In this document: piece by piece, positions 13,501-24,470 of the stretch | How positions within the stretch are numbered: position 1 is the stretch's first letter | Layout: each line of letters starts with the position of its first letter | Assembly (NCBI RefSeq): GCF_035083965.1 | Contig: NC_089731.1 | Span: forward strand, 8,035,501-8,099,500 | Source: Branchiostoma lanceolatum | Taxonomy: Eukaryota; Chordata; Leptocardii; Amphioxiformes; Branchiostomatidae | Length of the DNA: 64,000 bases | Direction of reading: 5' to 3' | Notes under the pieces: model-generated | Database searches by the model: none | Told to the model about the DNA's origin: nothing | The model's input: the letters and a program-made list of their open reading frames with translations, nothing else | Position numbers and translations under genes: made by a program

Positions 13501-16500
13501 CAGTCCATCCGTTGTAGCAGGTACATTTGTATCCGCCATCTTTGTTCACACAGGTTCCATGTTGACATGGTTTTCTGATACACTCATCTATGTCTGTGTT
13601 ATGGGGAGAACCAAAGTGTTACTTATACACAGGAATAACAATGAACGTAAAGTTGATCACTAGAGACTAGAGAGAGAGAGCTTTCCACCTAATTGTGATG
13701 CAACAAAGAGATGGGATAGGATAAGATACAGTTTTTTTTTAACAAGTAGCAATTTATTCTAAGAAAGAAGGATCTACATGTAGGAACTCACTTTGCTGAC
13801 AGTTCCGTCCAGTCCATCCAGGTGAGCAGGTACATTTATATCCGCCATCTTTGTTCACACAGCGTCCATGTTCACAGGGCTTCTTAGCACACTCATTGAT
13901 GTCTGTGTGATGGGGGAAACCAGAAAGTTACTTATACCAAGAAGGTTTTATATACATCCTTGCTTATACACAGAATTAACATTGAACTTATAGTTGGTGA
14001 CTAGAGAAAGATCTATCCACCTGATGATGATAAAACAGATTTATTGGATAAGATACAGGATTTTGTTTAACAAATAGCAATTTGTTTAAAAAAAGAAGGA
14101 TCTAGGAACGCACCTTGCTCACAGTTCTGTCCAGTCCATCCAGGAGAACAGATACAGTTGTATCCGTCATCTTTGTTCACACAGCGTCCATGTTCACAGG
14201 GTTTCTTAGCACACTCATTGATGTCTGTGTGATGGGGGAAACCAGAAAGTTACTTATACCAAGAAGGTTTTATATACATCCTTGCTTATACACAGAATTA
14301 ACATTGAACTTATAGTTGGTGACTAGAGAAAGATCTTTCCACCTGATGATGATAAAACAGATTTATTGGATAAGATACAGGATTTTGTTTAACAAATAGC
14401 AATTTGTTTTAAAAAAAGAAGGATCTAGGAACGCACCTTGCTGACAGTCCTGTCCAGTCCATCCGGGTGTGCAGGTACATTTGTATCCGCCATCTTTGTT
14501 CACACAGCGTCCATGTTTACAAGGCTTAGAGCGTCCGTTACACTCATTGACATCTACGTAATGACAGAAGGATGGGGAAGTGGTTTGCAACATAACTGCA
14601 GTACATAATAAGTATTAGTTGGTCCGTACCATGTGCAGTTGAATTAGATTGGACAGTATATACATGTACTGCTGGAAACTTTGGAAGATGGTCTAGAAGA
14701 ACGCACAAAATTGGAATGCTTTTTCGATAGAGAGTAGCATAAAATACTTTGACGGTCCGAACGGCCTTACGAAATTTAAAGATCACCTTGCTGACAGTTC
14801 GTTCCAGTCCATCCAGGGGAGCAGGTACATTTGTATCCGCCATCTTTGTTCACACAGCGTCCATGTTGACAGGGGTTAGAGTGTGCGCTACACTCATTGA
14901 TATCTACGTAATGACAGAAGGATGTGTGGCACTGGTTTTCAACACAACTGCAGTACATAACAAGTATTAATGTGTACCTGATGCAGTTTGAATTTAAGCG
15001 GGCAAGATACATGGTTTAAAAGAAAGCGAAAAAACAGAATGCGTATTTTGCAGAGATGGACATATGATTGAGTGAAAACATTTGAAGGAAGATATCTTGA
15101 ATAATGACAAAAAGAAACTCACCACGTTGACAGTTCTGTCCAGTCCATCCAAGCAAGCAGGTACATTTGTATCCGCCATCTTGGTTCACACAGCTTCCAT
15201 GTTGACATGGTTTCTTGATGCACTCATTGATGTCTGTGTGATGGGGAGAACCAAAGTGTTATACACAGGAATAACAATGAACGTAAAGTTGATCACTAGA
15301 GAGAGAGAGAGAGCTTTCCACCTAATTGTGATGCAACGAAGAGATGGGATAAGATAAGATACAGTTTTTTTTATCAAGTAGCAATTTATTTTAAGAAAGA
15401 AGGATCTAGGAACTCACCTTGCTGACAGTTCCGTCCAGTCCATCCAGGCGAGCAGGAACATTTGTATCCGCCATCTTTGTTCACACAGCGTCCATGTTCA
15501 CAGGGCTTCTTAGCACACTCATTGATGTCTGTGTGATGGGGGAAACCAGAAAGTTACTTATACCAAGAAGGTTTTATATACAACCTTGCTTATACACAGA
15601 AATAACATTGAACTTATAGTTGGTGACTAGAGAAAGATCTTTCCACCTGATGATGATAAAACAGATGTATTGGATAAGATACAGGATTTTTTTTAAACAA
15701 ATAGCAATTTGTTTTAAGAAAGAAGGATCTAGAATCTTACCTTGCTCACAGTTCTGTCCAGTCCATCCGAGAGAACAAATACAGTTATGTGCGCCATTTT
15801 TGTTCACACAGCGTCCATGTTGACATGCCAGTTTGCTGGTGCATTCATCTATGTCTGCGTGATAACAAAATGAATTCAAAGAGCTTCCAAATGTCAGATA
15901 CCACATAAAAGCTTTGATAACAAACATAGTTTTATTTCTTTTGTAACAAAGAGAAAAAGACAAAGCTATTTGTTTTCCCACAGAAGGACCTCACCTTGCT
16001 GACAGTTCTGTCCAGTCCATCCGGGAAAGCAGGTGCACCTGTATCCGCCATCTTTGTTCACACAGCGTCCATGTTGACAGCGTTTTCGTGCACATTCGTC
16101 CACATCTGTGCGATAAAGAGTTAATATATAATTTACCTGTTTTAGTTAGATTTTAACGCAACGATAAACACCACACCATTCAAAGAGGTATTTTGATCAT
16201 AAACGAAGGACAAAAACATGACATTGAATTCATGTCTTAGTTGCAACGGGAAAAATTTACCTTGCTGGCAGTTCTGTCCAGTCCATCCAGGTGAGCAGGT
16301 ACATTTGTATCCGCCATCTTGGTTCACGCAGCGTCCATGTTGACATTGTTTTCTGGTGCACTCATCTATGTCTATGTGATAACGGAAGAAAATACTTACT
16401 TCAAAGAGCTTCCAATCCGAAGACACAACACAAAATCTTTGATAATATACTTTTTTTTTGTAACAAAGAGAAATAGACAAAGCTATTTGTTCCCCCATAG

Positions 16501-19500
16501 ATGGACCTCACCTTGCTGGCAGTTCTGTCCAGTCCATCCGGGCAAGCAGGTACATTTGTATCCGCCATCTTTGTTCTTACAGTGTCCATGTTGACATGGT
16601 TTGGTCTTGCACACGTTTACTTCTAAGTGATGGAAAATAGACTTTAATTGCAGCTATTTGAGACACAGCAACTTGATAATTCATACGGTATCTAACATAC
16701 ATCAAGGACGTTTTCAGGATAAGAAAAAGAAAGAGCCCCATCGCGTTGTAATCAAGCTGAATCACTCTCCATATTGTCATTGTGGCCATTCAACGTCAGG
16801 GCTTTTGGTAGCTGCATGTCTATTGTCAAAGCACCCAGTTACACGGCAGGGACAACTTACTTACCAGTGGTTGACAGAGGCGCGAGTGTTGTAAGTAAGA
16901 TCTCAGTGTTTCCACCTTCAGTACTTGTCACTGTAGACTGCCACTCCAACAGAGAGGTTGAGTAGACGACGGTCGAGCTGGTCTCCTTGTAGAAACGCCC
17001 CCACCACGAAGTGCTTGAATTCTGTTGGCTAGCCCAGCTCATTACACCATATTCATTCTCCTGCAATAAGGTGCATCTTAAAAACATACACGAAGAAAAC
17101 ACACGGCTAAAATGTTCTTACCTTTTATACTTCCTGCATCAGGGCCGCGGTGATGAAGTCTGACTGCATATCTAAATAATATTTAATGTAGATAATAAAG
17201 CAAAACAAATTCTAGATCGATTCTCCAATGATCTACCAATCTGATGAAGATTGTCTTGGGTATGAAAAACATAATGCCTGAGACAGATCGTGAATGTCAT
17301 TCATGTACTATTGTTATTGCTAGCCAACTAGCCCCCCTTTGAAGCCAGGAACTGAATTGTGAGGCTTTTTACGATTTTTAAATACGCTCGCGCTGTGATC
17401 AAACTGCACCTTATCACTGCCATTGGGACCATTCAACTTCAGGGCTTTTGGTAGCTATTGTCCATGTCCAGGCACATTTCTTACCTGGGGCTGATTCGCA
17501 GGGCGAATCAAGGACATAGCCTGTTAGGGATTTGAACCCAGAACCTCTGGATCCTTAGGCTGCCACTTATCTATTCACAAGGTCCACCATTGCCAATTGT
17601 ACTTTGTATCATAAAAAACACATTGTAAAGATCACAGCTTACCTTCTCTCCAGGTACAAGACTAGTTGACAGGCTTGCAGCGGTGACAACCGACACTAGT
17701 ATCAGGAGGCCGAAAACCAGCACAAGCCAGAAAACTTTCCTGGATTTCATCTGGCTCCACATCTCCATAGCATGATCTGAGATGCAATATAGTACAAAAC
17801 ATGACGATATCATTAGTTTTTCGTTGAAAGTAAATCTGTACTCAAGTAATTGATGTTGAAAAGATGTTGCTATCGCTGCATGCTCGCTATGAAAGTTTAC
17901 TGTTTCATAAAGCAGGTCGATTAAAACAAGATTATCAACATACAATGGGTAAGCAAGGATATACGAAGAACATTGGAATCTAGTTTTACTTCCACCGTAA
18001 TGAATCTACCCAGGTGGTTTGACTTAACCTACGATTGCGTAACGTGTACTCATTATAGCTGATGGCTGATTGTTCGCTATGCTCATGATAGTGGAGTGCA
18101 TTTTTTGGTCACTAACAGATAACACAAGTTGTCCAAAGTATGAAAATCTTATTTCAAAAAGTTATTATAGCATTTCCTTATCAATTATGTAAGATTCTTC
18201 CTTTGAGACTGTAACTGAAAATTGAAGTAGCGAAAAAACCATAAGCCATGATATAGATTCTTGTAGATTGTATGAATTTGTGTGTGCAAATCCAACGTAA
18301 ATAGATACAAACTGGGCTGAAACAGCAATACATCTTTAACCTTAGAATGATTTCGTTTAATAAGCCTGAAACTTCTTGTGGTGGTGCAAGTATAGTGATT
18401 GAGCCTGGACTTACCTCTAGCTTTCGCGGCAAAGCTACGTTCATCTTGCTCTTCATCTCCGGTAGTTTCCTCTGGTTTGTAGCACTGCTCGGAGCACGAG
18501 TCTTCCTTCTGCTCTGGCCACACAACCACGTGGTCTCCCATGTCAAGATGGCAAGGAGGGGTGTCAGCGGGCGCAGATTGTTGCAAGCCTGAACCTGGAG
18601 CATTTTCATCGCCATGCTCTAGATCCACGTCCTCGCACATCCTCTCCTCTTGTTTGTTCCTACTGCCGTCATCTTGTGCGTTTTCTTCTTCTGCACCCTC
18701 TTCTTCTTCCTTTCGGCGTGCTCGTTCCTTCTCTTTCTGCTCCATGGCAGGATTGCGAGGAGGGAGCTCAGGGGGCGCTTTACGTATCACCCCAGAGCCC
18801 AATATTACTTTTACCCCGCCCATCTCTACAATCACGTCCTCGTGCTTATCGCCTTCTTCTTCCTTCTTTCGGCCTGTTCGGTCCATTCGTTCCGCTTCTT
18901 TCTCCCCCAGAGGAGAGTTGCGAGGAGGGAGGTCAGGGGCCACTGCACGTTTTAAACCGGAGCCCAGCATCACGTTTACTCCGCCGAACTCTACATCCAC
19001 GTCCTCGTACTTATGGCCTTCTTCTTCCTTCTTTCGGCCTGTTCGGTTTGCTGGTTCACTTTCTTCTTTTTTCATGTCAGGATTGCGAGGAGGGAGATCA
19101 GGGGTCGTTGCACGTTTCAAACCGGAGCCCAGCATCACATTTACTCCACCCAACTCTAAATCTATGTCCTCGTATCTATGGCCTTCTTCTTCTTTCTCTC
19201 GGCCTGCTCGTTCCACTTCTTTTTCCTCCATGACAGGATGGCGAAGAGGGAGATCAGGTAGTGCTGCATGTTTGAGCCCGGAGCCCAACATCACGTTTAC
19301 TCCGCCGCACTCTAAATCCACGTCCTCGTACTTATGGTCTTCTTCTTCTTCTTTCTTTCTTCGTGCTCGTTCCTTTTCCTTTTCCTCCATGTCAGGGTGG
19401 CGAGGGGGGAGATCAGGTGGTGCTGCATGTTTGAGCCCGGAGCCCAGAATCACATTTTCTACGCCGTACTCTAGATCCACATCTTCATATTTATGCTCCA

Positions 19501-19549
19501 TTTGTCCGTACACGGCAAGCGGAGACGGGTCTGTGTTGGCTGATGCCAT
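5617..19549 (-). CDS. Copy A: type II receptor with YEDV/PxxPxR tail, 14 EGF, 2 C-type lectin domains
   Basis: Twenty-five coding exons join in frame (4557 nt, about 1518 residues plus stop). Order, with approximate residues: cytoplasmic repeat tail 1-378; TM 393-413 (preceded by the basic MKSRK, so N-terminus inside); Ser/Thr stalk 424-488; 14 EGF domains 489-1014; C-type lectin domain 1 1015-1153; 8-residue linker exon; two GCW cysteine-rich modules 1162-1355; C-type lectin domain 2 to the end. All EGF, linker and GCW exons are phase 1-1. The likely role is a cell-surface recognition receptor signalling through its tail (inference from domains). The start at 19549 (MASANTD, G at -3 and +4) is preferred over an in-frame Met at 19579. 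A degraded tandem paralogue lies upstream at 24306-36140. No full-length family with this order is known to me. Confidence 0.8.
7718..7742. repeat. (CA)n microsatellite
   Basis: A run of CA dinucleotides lies in the intron just upstream of the lectin domain 2 exons of copy A. Confidence 0.8.
8211..8489 (-). CDS. Copy A exon 22: GCW cysteine-rich module 2
   Basis: Phase 1-1 exon of 93 codons between 'cacatag' and a GTCAGA donor. It begins [19 protein letters not shown] and ends with NEVYQIT. Relative to module 1 it keeps the GHDT start, GCW, RLDG, KCYQ(A/V)A and NEVY signatures. The middle CCAGS stretch is changed to GECLVS and the block is eight residues shorter. It is a divergent repeat of the same fold. 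Confidence 0.75.
9219..9521 (-). CDS. Copy A exon 21: GCW cysteine-rich module 1
   Basis: Phase 1-1 exon encoding 101 residues between a 'cacatag' acceptor and a GTCAGA donor. Signatures in order: [53 protein letters not shown] and NEVYRIT. I recognise this as a module that recurs in lancelet and echinoderm secreted or surface proteins, but I cannot give it a secure domain name. Both flanking intron boundaries are nearly identical to those of module 2, which indicates exon duplication. Confidence 0.75.
10243..10266 (-). CDS. Copy A exon 20: 24-nt phase 1-1 micro-exon
   Basis: Between a TTACAG acceptor and a GTAACA donor lie 24 nt reading (G)PGEICYK in phase 1-1, linking lectin domain 1 to the GCW modules. 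A same-length relic is present in copy B at 25012-25035, but there the donor has become GC. Conservation of length in both copies supports a real exon, though it can be skipped without changing frame. Confidence 0.5.
10433..11055 (-). CDS. Copy A exons 18-19: C-type lectin domain 1
   Basis: Exons 10850-11055 and 10433-10643 join in phase 0. The domain has [29 protein letters not shown], then [29 protein letters not shown] and [17 protein letters not shown]. The EPN motif and the WDD motif (equivalent of WND) are both present, as in mannose-type calcium-dependent lectin domains. This domain is therefore likely to bind sugar, unlike lectin domain 2 of the same protein. Confidence 0.85.
11285..11340. 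repeat. Palindromic hairpin in intron
   Basis: 'gagatcgattt' at 11285 and 'aaatcgatctc' ending at 11340 are inverted, with inner arms 'caccaagaag' and 'cttcttggtgg'. It lies in the 812-nt intron between EGF 14 and lectin domain 1. The equivalent intron of copy B has a different C-rich sequence at 26927-26970. Confidence 0.5.
11868..16622 (-). CDS. Copy A exons 4-17: fourteen EGF-like domains
   Basis: Each domain is one phase 1-1 exon of 111-117 nt: 16512-16622, 16261-16371, 15995-16105, 15741-15854, 15418-15528, 15123-15233, 14787-14903, 14437-14553, 14114-14224, 13792-13902, 13483-13593, 13256-13366, 12929-13045 and 11868-11981. The consensus is D(I/V)(D/N)[28 protein letters not shown], with all six cysteines. 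The DxDEC start plus the Asn/Asp and aromatic residue after Cys3 fit a calcium-binding EGF. The twelfth domain opens GKDGC and the first opens EVNVC, so these two probably lack calcium binding. Introns between neighbours are themselves similar (for example 13921-14100 and 14250-14430), showing spread by unequal duplication of exon-plus-intron units. Confidence 0.9.
12046..12780. repeat. Dispersed repeat copy in intron
   Basis: The stretch from 'ctccatgaaatattttg' through 'ttattctccttgga' to 'catccagaggttcttgagttatgctg' and a CA-rich tail recurs at 23160-23610. Partial copies lie at 36890-37320 and near 19905, 22195-22370, 32490, 34280 and 43440-43630. The recurring trailing part 'cagacagacacac' is typical of an old interspersed element. 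It fills most of the 947-nt intron between EGF 13 and EGF 14. Confidence 0.5.
16865..17060 (-). CDS. Copy A exon 3: Ser/Thr-rich membrane-proximal stalk
   Basis: This 196-nt exon enters in phase 0 and leaves in phase 1. It encodes [20 protein letters not shown] and then a stretch rich in Ser and Thr ending [11 protein letters not shown], with an NSS glycosylation site. It links the TM helix to the first EGF domain and is likely O-glycosylated (inference). The copy B equivalent is 33142-33346, three codons longer. Confidence 0.8.
17122..17163 (-). pseudogene. Possible decayed 42-nt exon
   Basis: The block reading [10 protein letters not shown] lies between an AG and a GTAAGA donor and is conserved in copy B at 33410-33453 ([13 protein letters not shown]). 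In copy A the frame hits TAA before the donor. In copy B the length from the CAG is 44 nt, which breaks phase. The surrounding exons join in frame without it, so it is best read as a lost or alternative exon. Confidence 0.3.
17643..17776 (-). CDS. Copy A exon 2: transmembrane helix
   Basis: This 134-nt exon enters in phase 1 and leaves in phase 0. It encodes MKSRK, then a 20-residue hydrophobic run ([19 protein letters not shown]), then [11 protein letters not shown]. Basic residues before the helix and glycosylation-type sequence after it predict a type II topology. The copy B equivalent (33710-33843) has the same length and splice sites. Confidence 0.85.
18415..19549 (-). CDS. Copy A exon 1: cytoplasmic tail of ~53-residue signalling-motif repeats
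   Basis: One 1135-nt exon encodes 378 residues. Five clear repeats and a sixth decayed one have the form [27 protein letters not shown], then a highly charged Glu/Lys/Arg linker. Repeats start at Tyr21, Tyr74, Tyr126 and Tyr181; the fifth starts at His236 (HEDV) and the sixth at CEDV. Thus four YED(V/I) motifs resemble the acidic-acidic-hydrophobic SH2 ligand type. Five copies of PxxPxR fit class II SH3 ligands (PDLPPR, PDLPLR, PELPPR). The exon ends AKARG at a GTAAGT donor. The linker is likely disordered or helical. The recurring NVMLGSGL core has no function I know. Confidence 0.8.
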
Positions 19550-22500
19550 TTCTATCGATCTATTTGGAACAAGTACCAATTGAAGCCTTTCTCATTTGAG
19601 GCAAACTCATGATGATCAATTTGCTCCTTTTCACGATCACATCTCTTATGCTTGCATTGATTAATGATTGACCAAAATTTAGATACTTAATTTACATTCA
19701 TGACAAAGGAGTAAACCTTGTTCAACTGACACCTGTTTTTTTCATTATGAAAATTTTGGTAGGGTGGCTGCCCTGGGTAATTTGTCTCAGATGTGTTTAT
19801 CTGTGATAAAAGGGTGCATCAGCAAATAAAATTATTGGCTTTGAAATCGCATGTGTAACATGCATACATTTGACATTAATATTTACTAACAACTCCAATA
19901 CCTCCGGAGCTCCATGAAATATTTTGTGAATTTTATGCTAATGACTTCCCCATTTCATCATCAACGTTAACTAAGGAGTTGTGGCATTTTTGCATTAGTT
20001 TGTCAAAATCGGCCTTTATTCGCGCATGTTTGGTACCTGTTAATATTCCACCTGCCACAACTCACAAGCCCTATTATGGATAACAATGGAATTATAGTAT
20101 TTACCATTATTAAACCGACAGACTATAGCATGTCCAGCACAAGAGATACATTGAAGAGCTGTTATGATACATCAGTTACAATCTCCTAATGAATTATGCA
20201 ACTGTAACCTATCTAAGCTATGTTTCATATACAAGCAACTGGACATACCTTAATTTCTTCCCATGTTGACAACTGAAGTGTTGAGCCCTGAGTGTTACGA
20301 AACGTTGCCTTGCCAGCACGTTAAATAATTCATTTTACAGAGCAAATAAGGTCGCGTAAACAGCTTGTTTTGTAGCAAATACAGACTAATCTTGAAGCAC
20401 ATGAAAAAGAAATACCCACCTACACTGGGCAACACTGCATATTCAAATTAGTCATATAATACATAAAGTTAGTCCTCGGCCCCCTGTATTTGCAATAAAC
20501 GTTGTGTAGTATGCAAGCGCTATATCAAATTGAAAAAAAAGGCATCATAGAACGAACACCTAGAGATGAAATGGCTTTCGTCTTCCACTGCATTAAAGGT
20601 GCAGTATTTCCAATCGTTATATTTCAGATACACCGGGTAGTTTCATACATCGCCCTTTTTCAGTTTCCTGAGGGTGAGCTCTAGTTCTAATCTTACTGGC
20701 AGTAGAGCGCTCTTCAAAGCCACAATTATAGAGATATCTTTATAAAAATGAGTTGCATTCAACTGTCATGCATCTTATGTTTTCATCCACCCACCCCATT
20801 CCTGATTCAAGTATCCATGTGAGAGGATTTTGGACATGCGCCGCTCAAAAATTCTTTATAATTTCTTGTCAAAAGATATATGTCTTTCACTGTAGATTCT
20901 AAACCATCCACCATGTTAGTGTACTAGTATCTCCACTTCTTGTTTAGTGGTGGCGTTTGTATTTTAAGTTTTCAAATTCGGGTTCTTTTCTCCTTTGCTT
21001 GCACATATGCGTTTGGTTAATAAAAAAAATGACATAACCCTTTTTCACTTTACCAATTCTCTTGCGTCTAAAATCAATCATTATACTGAAAATGATTGAA
21101 TGGTGAATAAAAGTCATAGATAATCAAGTGTCCATTTTGATTGTGCGTTTAAATGGGACTGCGTCTATTTTCGTTAGTTTGTGGATGTGCGTTTGGTTAA
21201 TGAAAAAATGGCCTAACCCCTTTTATTTTATCTACTCTCCTGTCTCTTAAAATCAATCATTATACTGAAAATGATTGAATGGCAAGCAAAGGGCATAAAG
21301 TGTTCATTTTAATTCTACTATATATTAGTTTTTACAATCGACTGCGTCTATTTTCCTTTGCGTGTACATGTGCGTTTGGTCAATGAAAGAAAGTGACTAG
21401 ACATACGGTCACATACCTTAGTTTATCTCCATGTTGACAACTGAAGTGTTTAGCCTCGACTCCTAGATCCTTCAAACTGTTAAATGTATACAAACTGGCT
21501 CTTCCAGCACGTTAGATGATTCATTGTACTGAGCAAAAAAAGGTCGCGTTTTGTAGCAAATACAGACTAATTTTGAAGCACATGAAACAGAAATACCCAC
21601 CTAGATACACTGCATATTCAAATTGGTCATATGATATGTACCAATCTGAAAAAAACGAGACTTGTGCGAATTAAATTCCGAACGTAAGGATCACGCAGGT
21701 CCACTAAAGTAGTTTTTGAGTGGTGGAGTTTTGCTTCAGAGCGTATAATTTCATCTCTTACAACCGTGATTGAATTCATTGCTATATTTACTGTAACCAA
21801 TAATATGGATGACAAGTATATATATATACACATGAGGCTGCACGTTTTCGTAACTTTTCGTCCTGCTAACACTAGTTCACCATTAATGCTTAAGTCCCGA
21901 TTGGAATAGCATGCCGGGTACTTCACGCGCTGTTCTTTTTTGCACTTTCGGGCGTGACCCCTACATATCTGTATTTATTTTGCCGGTATAACCGCCATTC
22001 GGCGTAACACACCAGCTTAACCGAACGTGGCCTCGTGGGGCACTCTGCGGCTACCGAACTATCTTAGGGGACGTCCGGGGCCCGAGGTGACTTTAACTCG
22101 GACGTAAATTAAACCCGGGACCCTGTAACAAATAGACGCCGAGAGCTAAACCTACGCGACTCACTCCCAAGAGATATCTACCACTCAAATATGATGACCA
22201 TAGCATGTCCAGGACACGAGATATCAAAACCGCAAGTTCCGCTGCAGTACCATAGCAAGCCGCTAGAGTCCCAAAATCTAATCATTCTCGAAGACCTACC
22301 AACCTACTAAATATGAAGACAATCCATCCAGACATTCTTGAATCATCGTGTTTACAGACAGACAGACAGATAAATCGCCAAATAGTGGACGATATCAATT
22401 CTTCCCACTAAGCAACATGATGAAGCAAAGAAAAAGTAAGTCTTTGGACTATCATCGTGCAGTTTTCTTTATTTTGATAGTTAGTGCACAGAAAGAAGAA

Positions 22501-24305
22501 TATGGTCCTGCCTCAATGCATTTTCTAAAAGTCATTACAAAGTACTGAATCTGCTCCAAAATACCGGCCACAGGGGATACTACAGGAGGAATTTGTTATC
22601 GACTGTGCAGTTCACCTACCTGGCCTCAGAGGTGATCAGAAATTAGCCAAAGAGACAAATAACATGCAAGAGGAGTTAGTCTGCAATAGGGGTTCAGTTT
22701 GCTCTATTTGGCCAATTTCTACTCTTTCTAGCCAACTCCGGAGCCTAGTAGAGGCTACAGTTCACCATCTAACATCTGTTTTATACACAGCATTGTCATG
22801 CTTTGTCTTAAGTCAAGGTGTAAAAGACTGTCAACTGCAAATTCATTTTTAAGAAACGACACAGAACACTATGTGCATTTTTCTCGAATATGGATGCGTA
22901 ATGTTGTTTCAAGCCATTATTTCAAGCATTTTGAAATGGTCAACAACATGCCTTCTAGTCGTACTACTGGAAACGACCATGCCTTTCAGGCTGTTTTCAC
23001 ATTGAAATGCACAGTTTCTCTATTTTATTTGAATGATAAATGACGTCACAGAACTGATTTATAAGCTTTTAGTTTCTATATCACAGTTTCTACGTTTTAG
23101 CACAATGATAAATGACGGAACTTACATGTATTTGACGACTTCTATACGCAACAAGAGCTGTTGGGTCCCTGGGGATTTCTTGACCTAGTTTCGAAACTAA
23201 CAGAGGTGTAACCTGTCACAACATGCCTAGAATGGAAATATAGATTTTCCTCATTAATTATGCAAATTAAGTCCCAATTTGCACAATTTGTACTTCATTG
23301 TGTACATCTCTGCCCAAGCTACCTGCATAAATAACATAGAAATCTGTCGTTCCTTTCTTCAGTTATTCTCATTGGAAAATTTTCACAAAAACGCCAATGC
23401 AGCTCCAGTGTCACATACCAGGGGGCTCAAAATTGAACTTGACCTTTGTTCTCCCAACACCTTCCCACAAACCAAATATTTTCACAATCCATCCAGACGT
23501 TCTTGATTTATGCGGGCTACAATCATCCGGACACACACACATACAAACACGCAAACACCCACACAGACGCACTCAAAACAATATCTCCATTTTTCATGGA
23601 GATAACTAGCATCGTTCTTGATTTGGTAGTACGTATATGCCTTACGTAAGGTTGAACAAACTTGACGGTTGTTCACATCTAGAATAGAGTAGCAATGTCA
23701 ATTAGATGTTTTGCTGTTACGGTGAGTTTTGTTTTAGATGAATGACATAAAGGCGTTTACAAGTACATAGGTCATCTGATTACAACATGAGAAACAAGTT
23801 ACATTTGGTACATCATTGATGACTGTCTAAATCAAGCTTTACGGTTATTCAAAACAGTGGCATTCTGTACAAACAATAACATACGTCTAGGTGATGTTCT
23901 TAATTGTTTTATACTCAATTTGACACTATACATGTAGCTACCCTTTAAAAGTTTAGATCTCAAGTACTCTCTACGTGCATTTTAATTACAGAGATATTCA
24001 GTAATGTATTTACCACCACTATCACTATTATATCTCAATTAGAACATATCTCTTTGGCGACAAATCCACTGGCACACACACACAAAAAATGAAAGTAGTA
24101 TAAAAGTCAAACAAAGTGTAAAGGCCATTCCTCTTGTCCTCAACAAAGCTTAAGTTCCATCTCGCAAGTTTGCATTCCTTTAAATGTTTAGAAATGTGCT
24201 TTCAACTTTAATAGTTGAATCTGCCTCAGTTTCAAATAGCTGTCAATCACAATATGATACAGACTAACGTAACAATATGTTAAACAAAGATAATTTGAAA
24301 CGCAT
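19550..24305. other. Intergenic between copy A 5' end and copy B 3' end
   Basis: No gene recognised. Bases 20230-20470 and 21410-21650 are similar to each other and to 37540-37770 and 38870-39110 (shared 'ttgacaactgaagtg', 'ccagcacgtta' and 'tttgaagcacatgaaa'). Bases 20860-21360 match 38480-38850. Bases 21650-23650 are outside the duplication. A dispersed repeat copy fills 23160-23610 and ends in a CA-rich tract. From 23650 the second duplication unit begins. The promoter of copy A should lie just right of 19550, but I see no clear TATA box. Confidence 0.5.
23160..23610. repeat. Dispersed repeat, second long copy
   Basis: It matches the element at 12046-12780, including 'ttattctcattgg' and 'catccagacgttcttga', ending in a (CA)-rich stretch and 'tctccatttttcatggag'. 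Non-coding. Confidence 0.45.
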
Positions 24306-24470
24306 TCACTGCCAAACAGGCTTGTAAGGCTTTGGAGCACTCTTCTTCCAGGGTGTTCTTTGGTCACTCTTCTGGCCTTGATGTCTTTTACAGATATAGT
24401 GCAGTTTAAACTTGCACAACCCGGGAAGCCACTGTCCGTCGTGATCAGATGTCCAGCTACGATCAGCCCT
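24306..24470 (-). CDS. Copy B surviving last lectin exon
   Basis: A TTTCAG acceptor is followed in phase 0 by RADRSWTSDHDGQWLPG, LCKFKLHYICKRHQGQ and a basic tail, stopping at 24306. It is 165 nt like its copy A partner and fully open. The calcium-site WND position is WLPG, degenerate as in copy A. Confidence 0.7.
   Translation of the reverse strand, partial: RADRSWTSDHDGQWLPGLCKFKLHYICKRHQGQKSDQRTPWKKSAPKPYKPVWQ

Larger units (their letters stand above)
5040..21650. repeat. Tandem segmental duplication, unit A
   Basis: This segment holds copy A. It aligns in the same order and orientation with 23650-39130. Matching anchors: 5040-5945 with 23650-24630; 9870-10266 with 24640-25038; the EGF array with 27249-32896; 16650-17060 with 32930-33346; 18415-19549 with 34856-36140; and 20230-21650 with 37540-39130. 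Sequence between 21650 and 23650 seems unique. Alignment was by eye, so the exact ends are approximate. Confidence 0.75.

Noticed and set aside
18415-19549. Tail as an ITAM
   Set aside because: ITAMs need two YxxL/I motifs 6-8 residues apart; here tyrosine motifs are 52-55 residues apart and lack Leu at +3.
18540-19583. 347-codon plus-strand open frame opposite the copy A tail exon
   Set aside because: It is Ser-rich and mirrors the minus-strand repeats, where a fixed-phase repeat without antisense stops creates a long open frame. The minus strand has splice sites, a TM exon next to it and conserved motifs.
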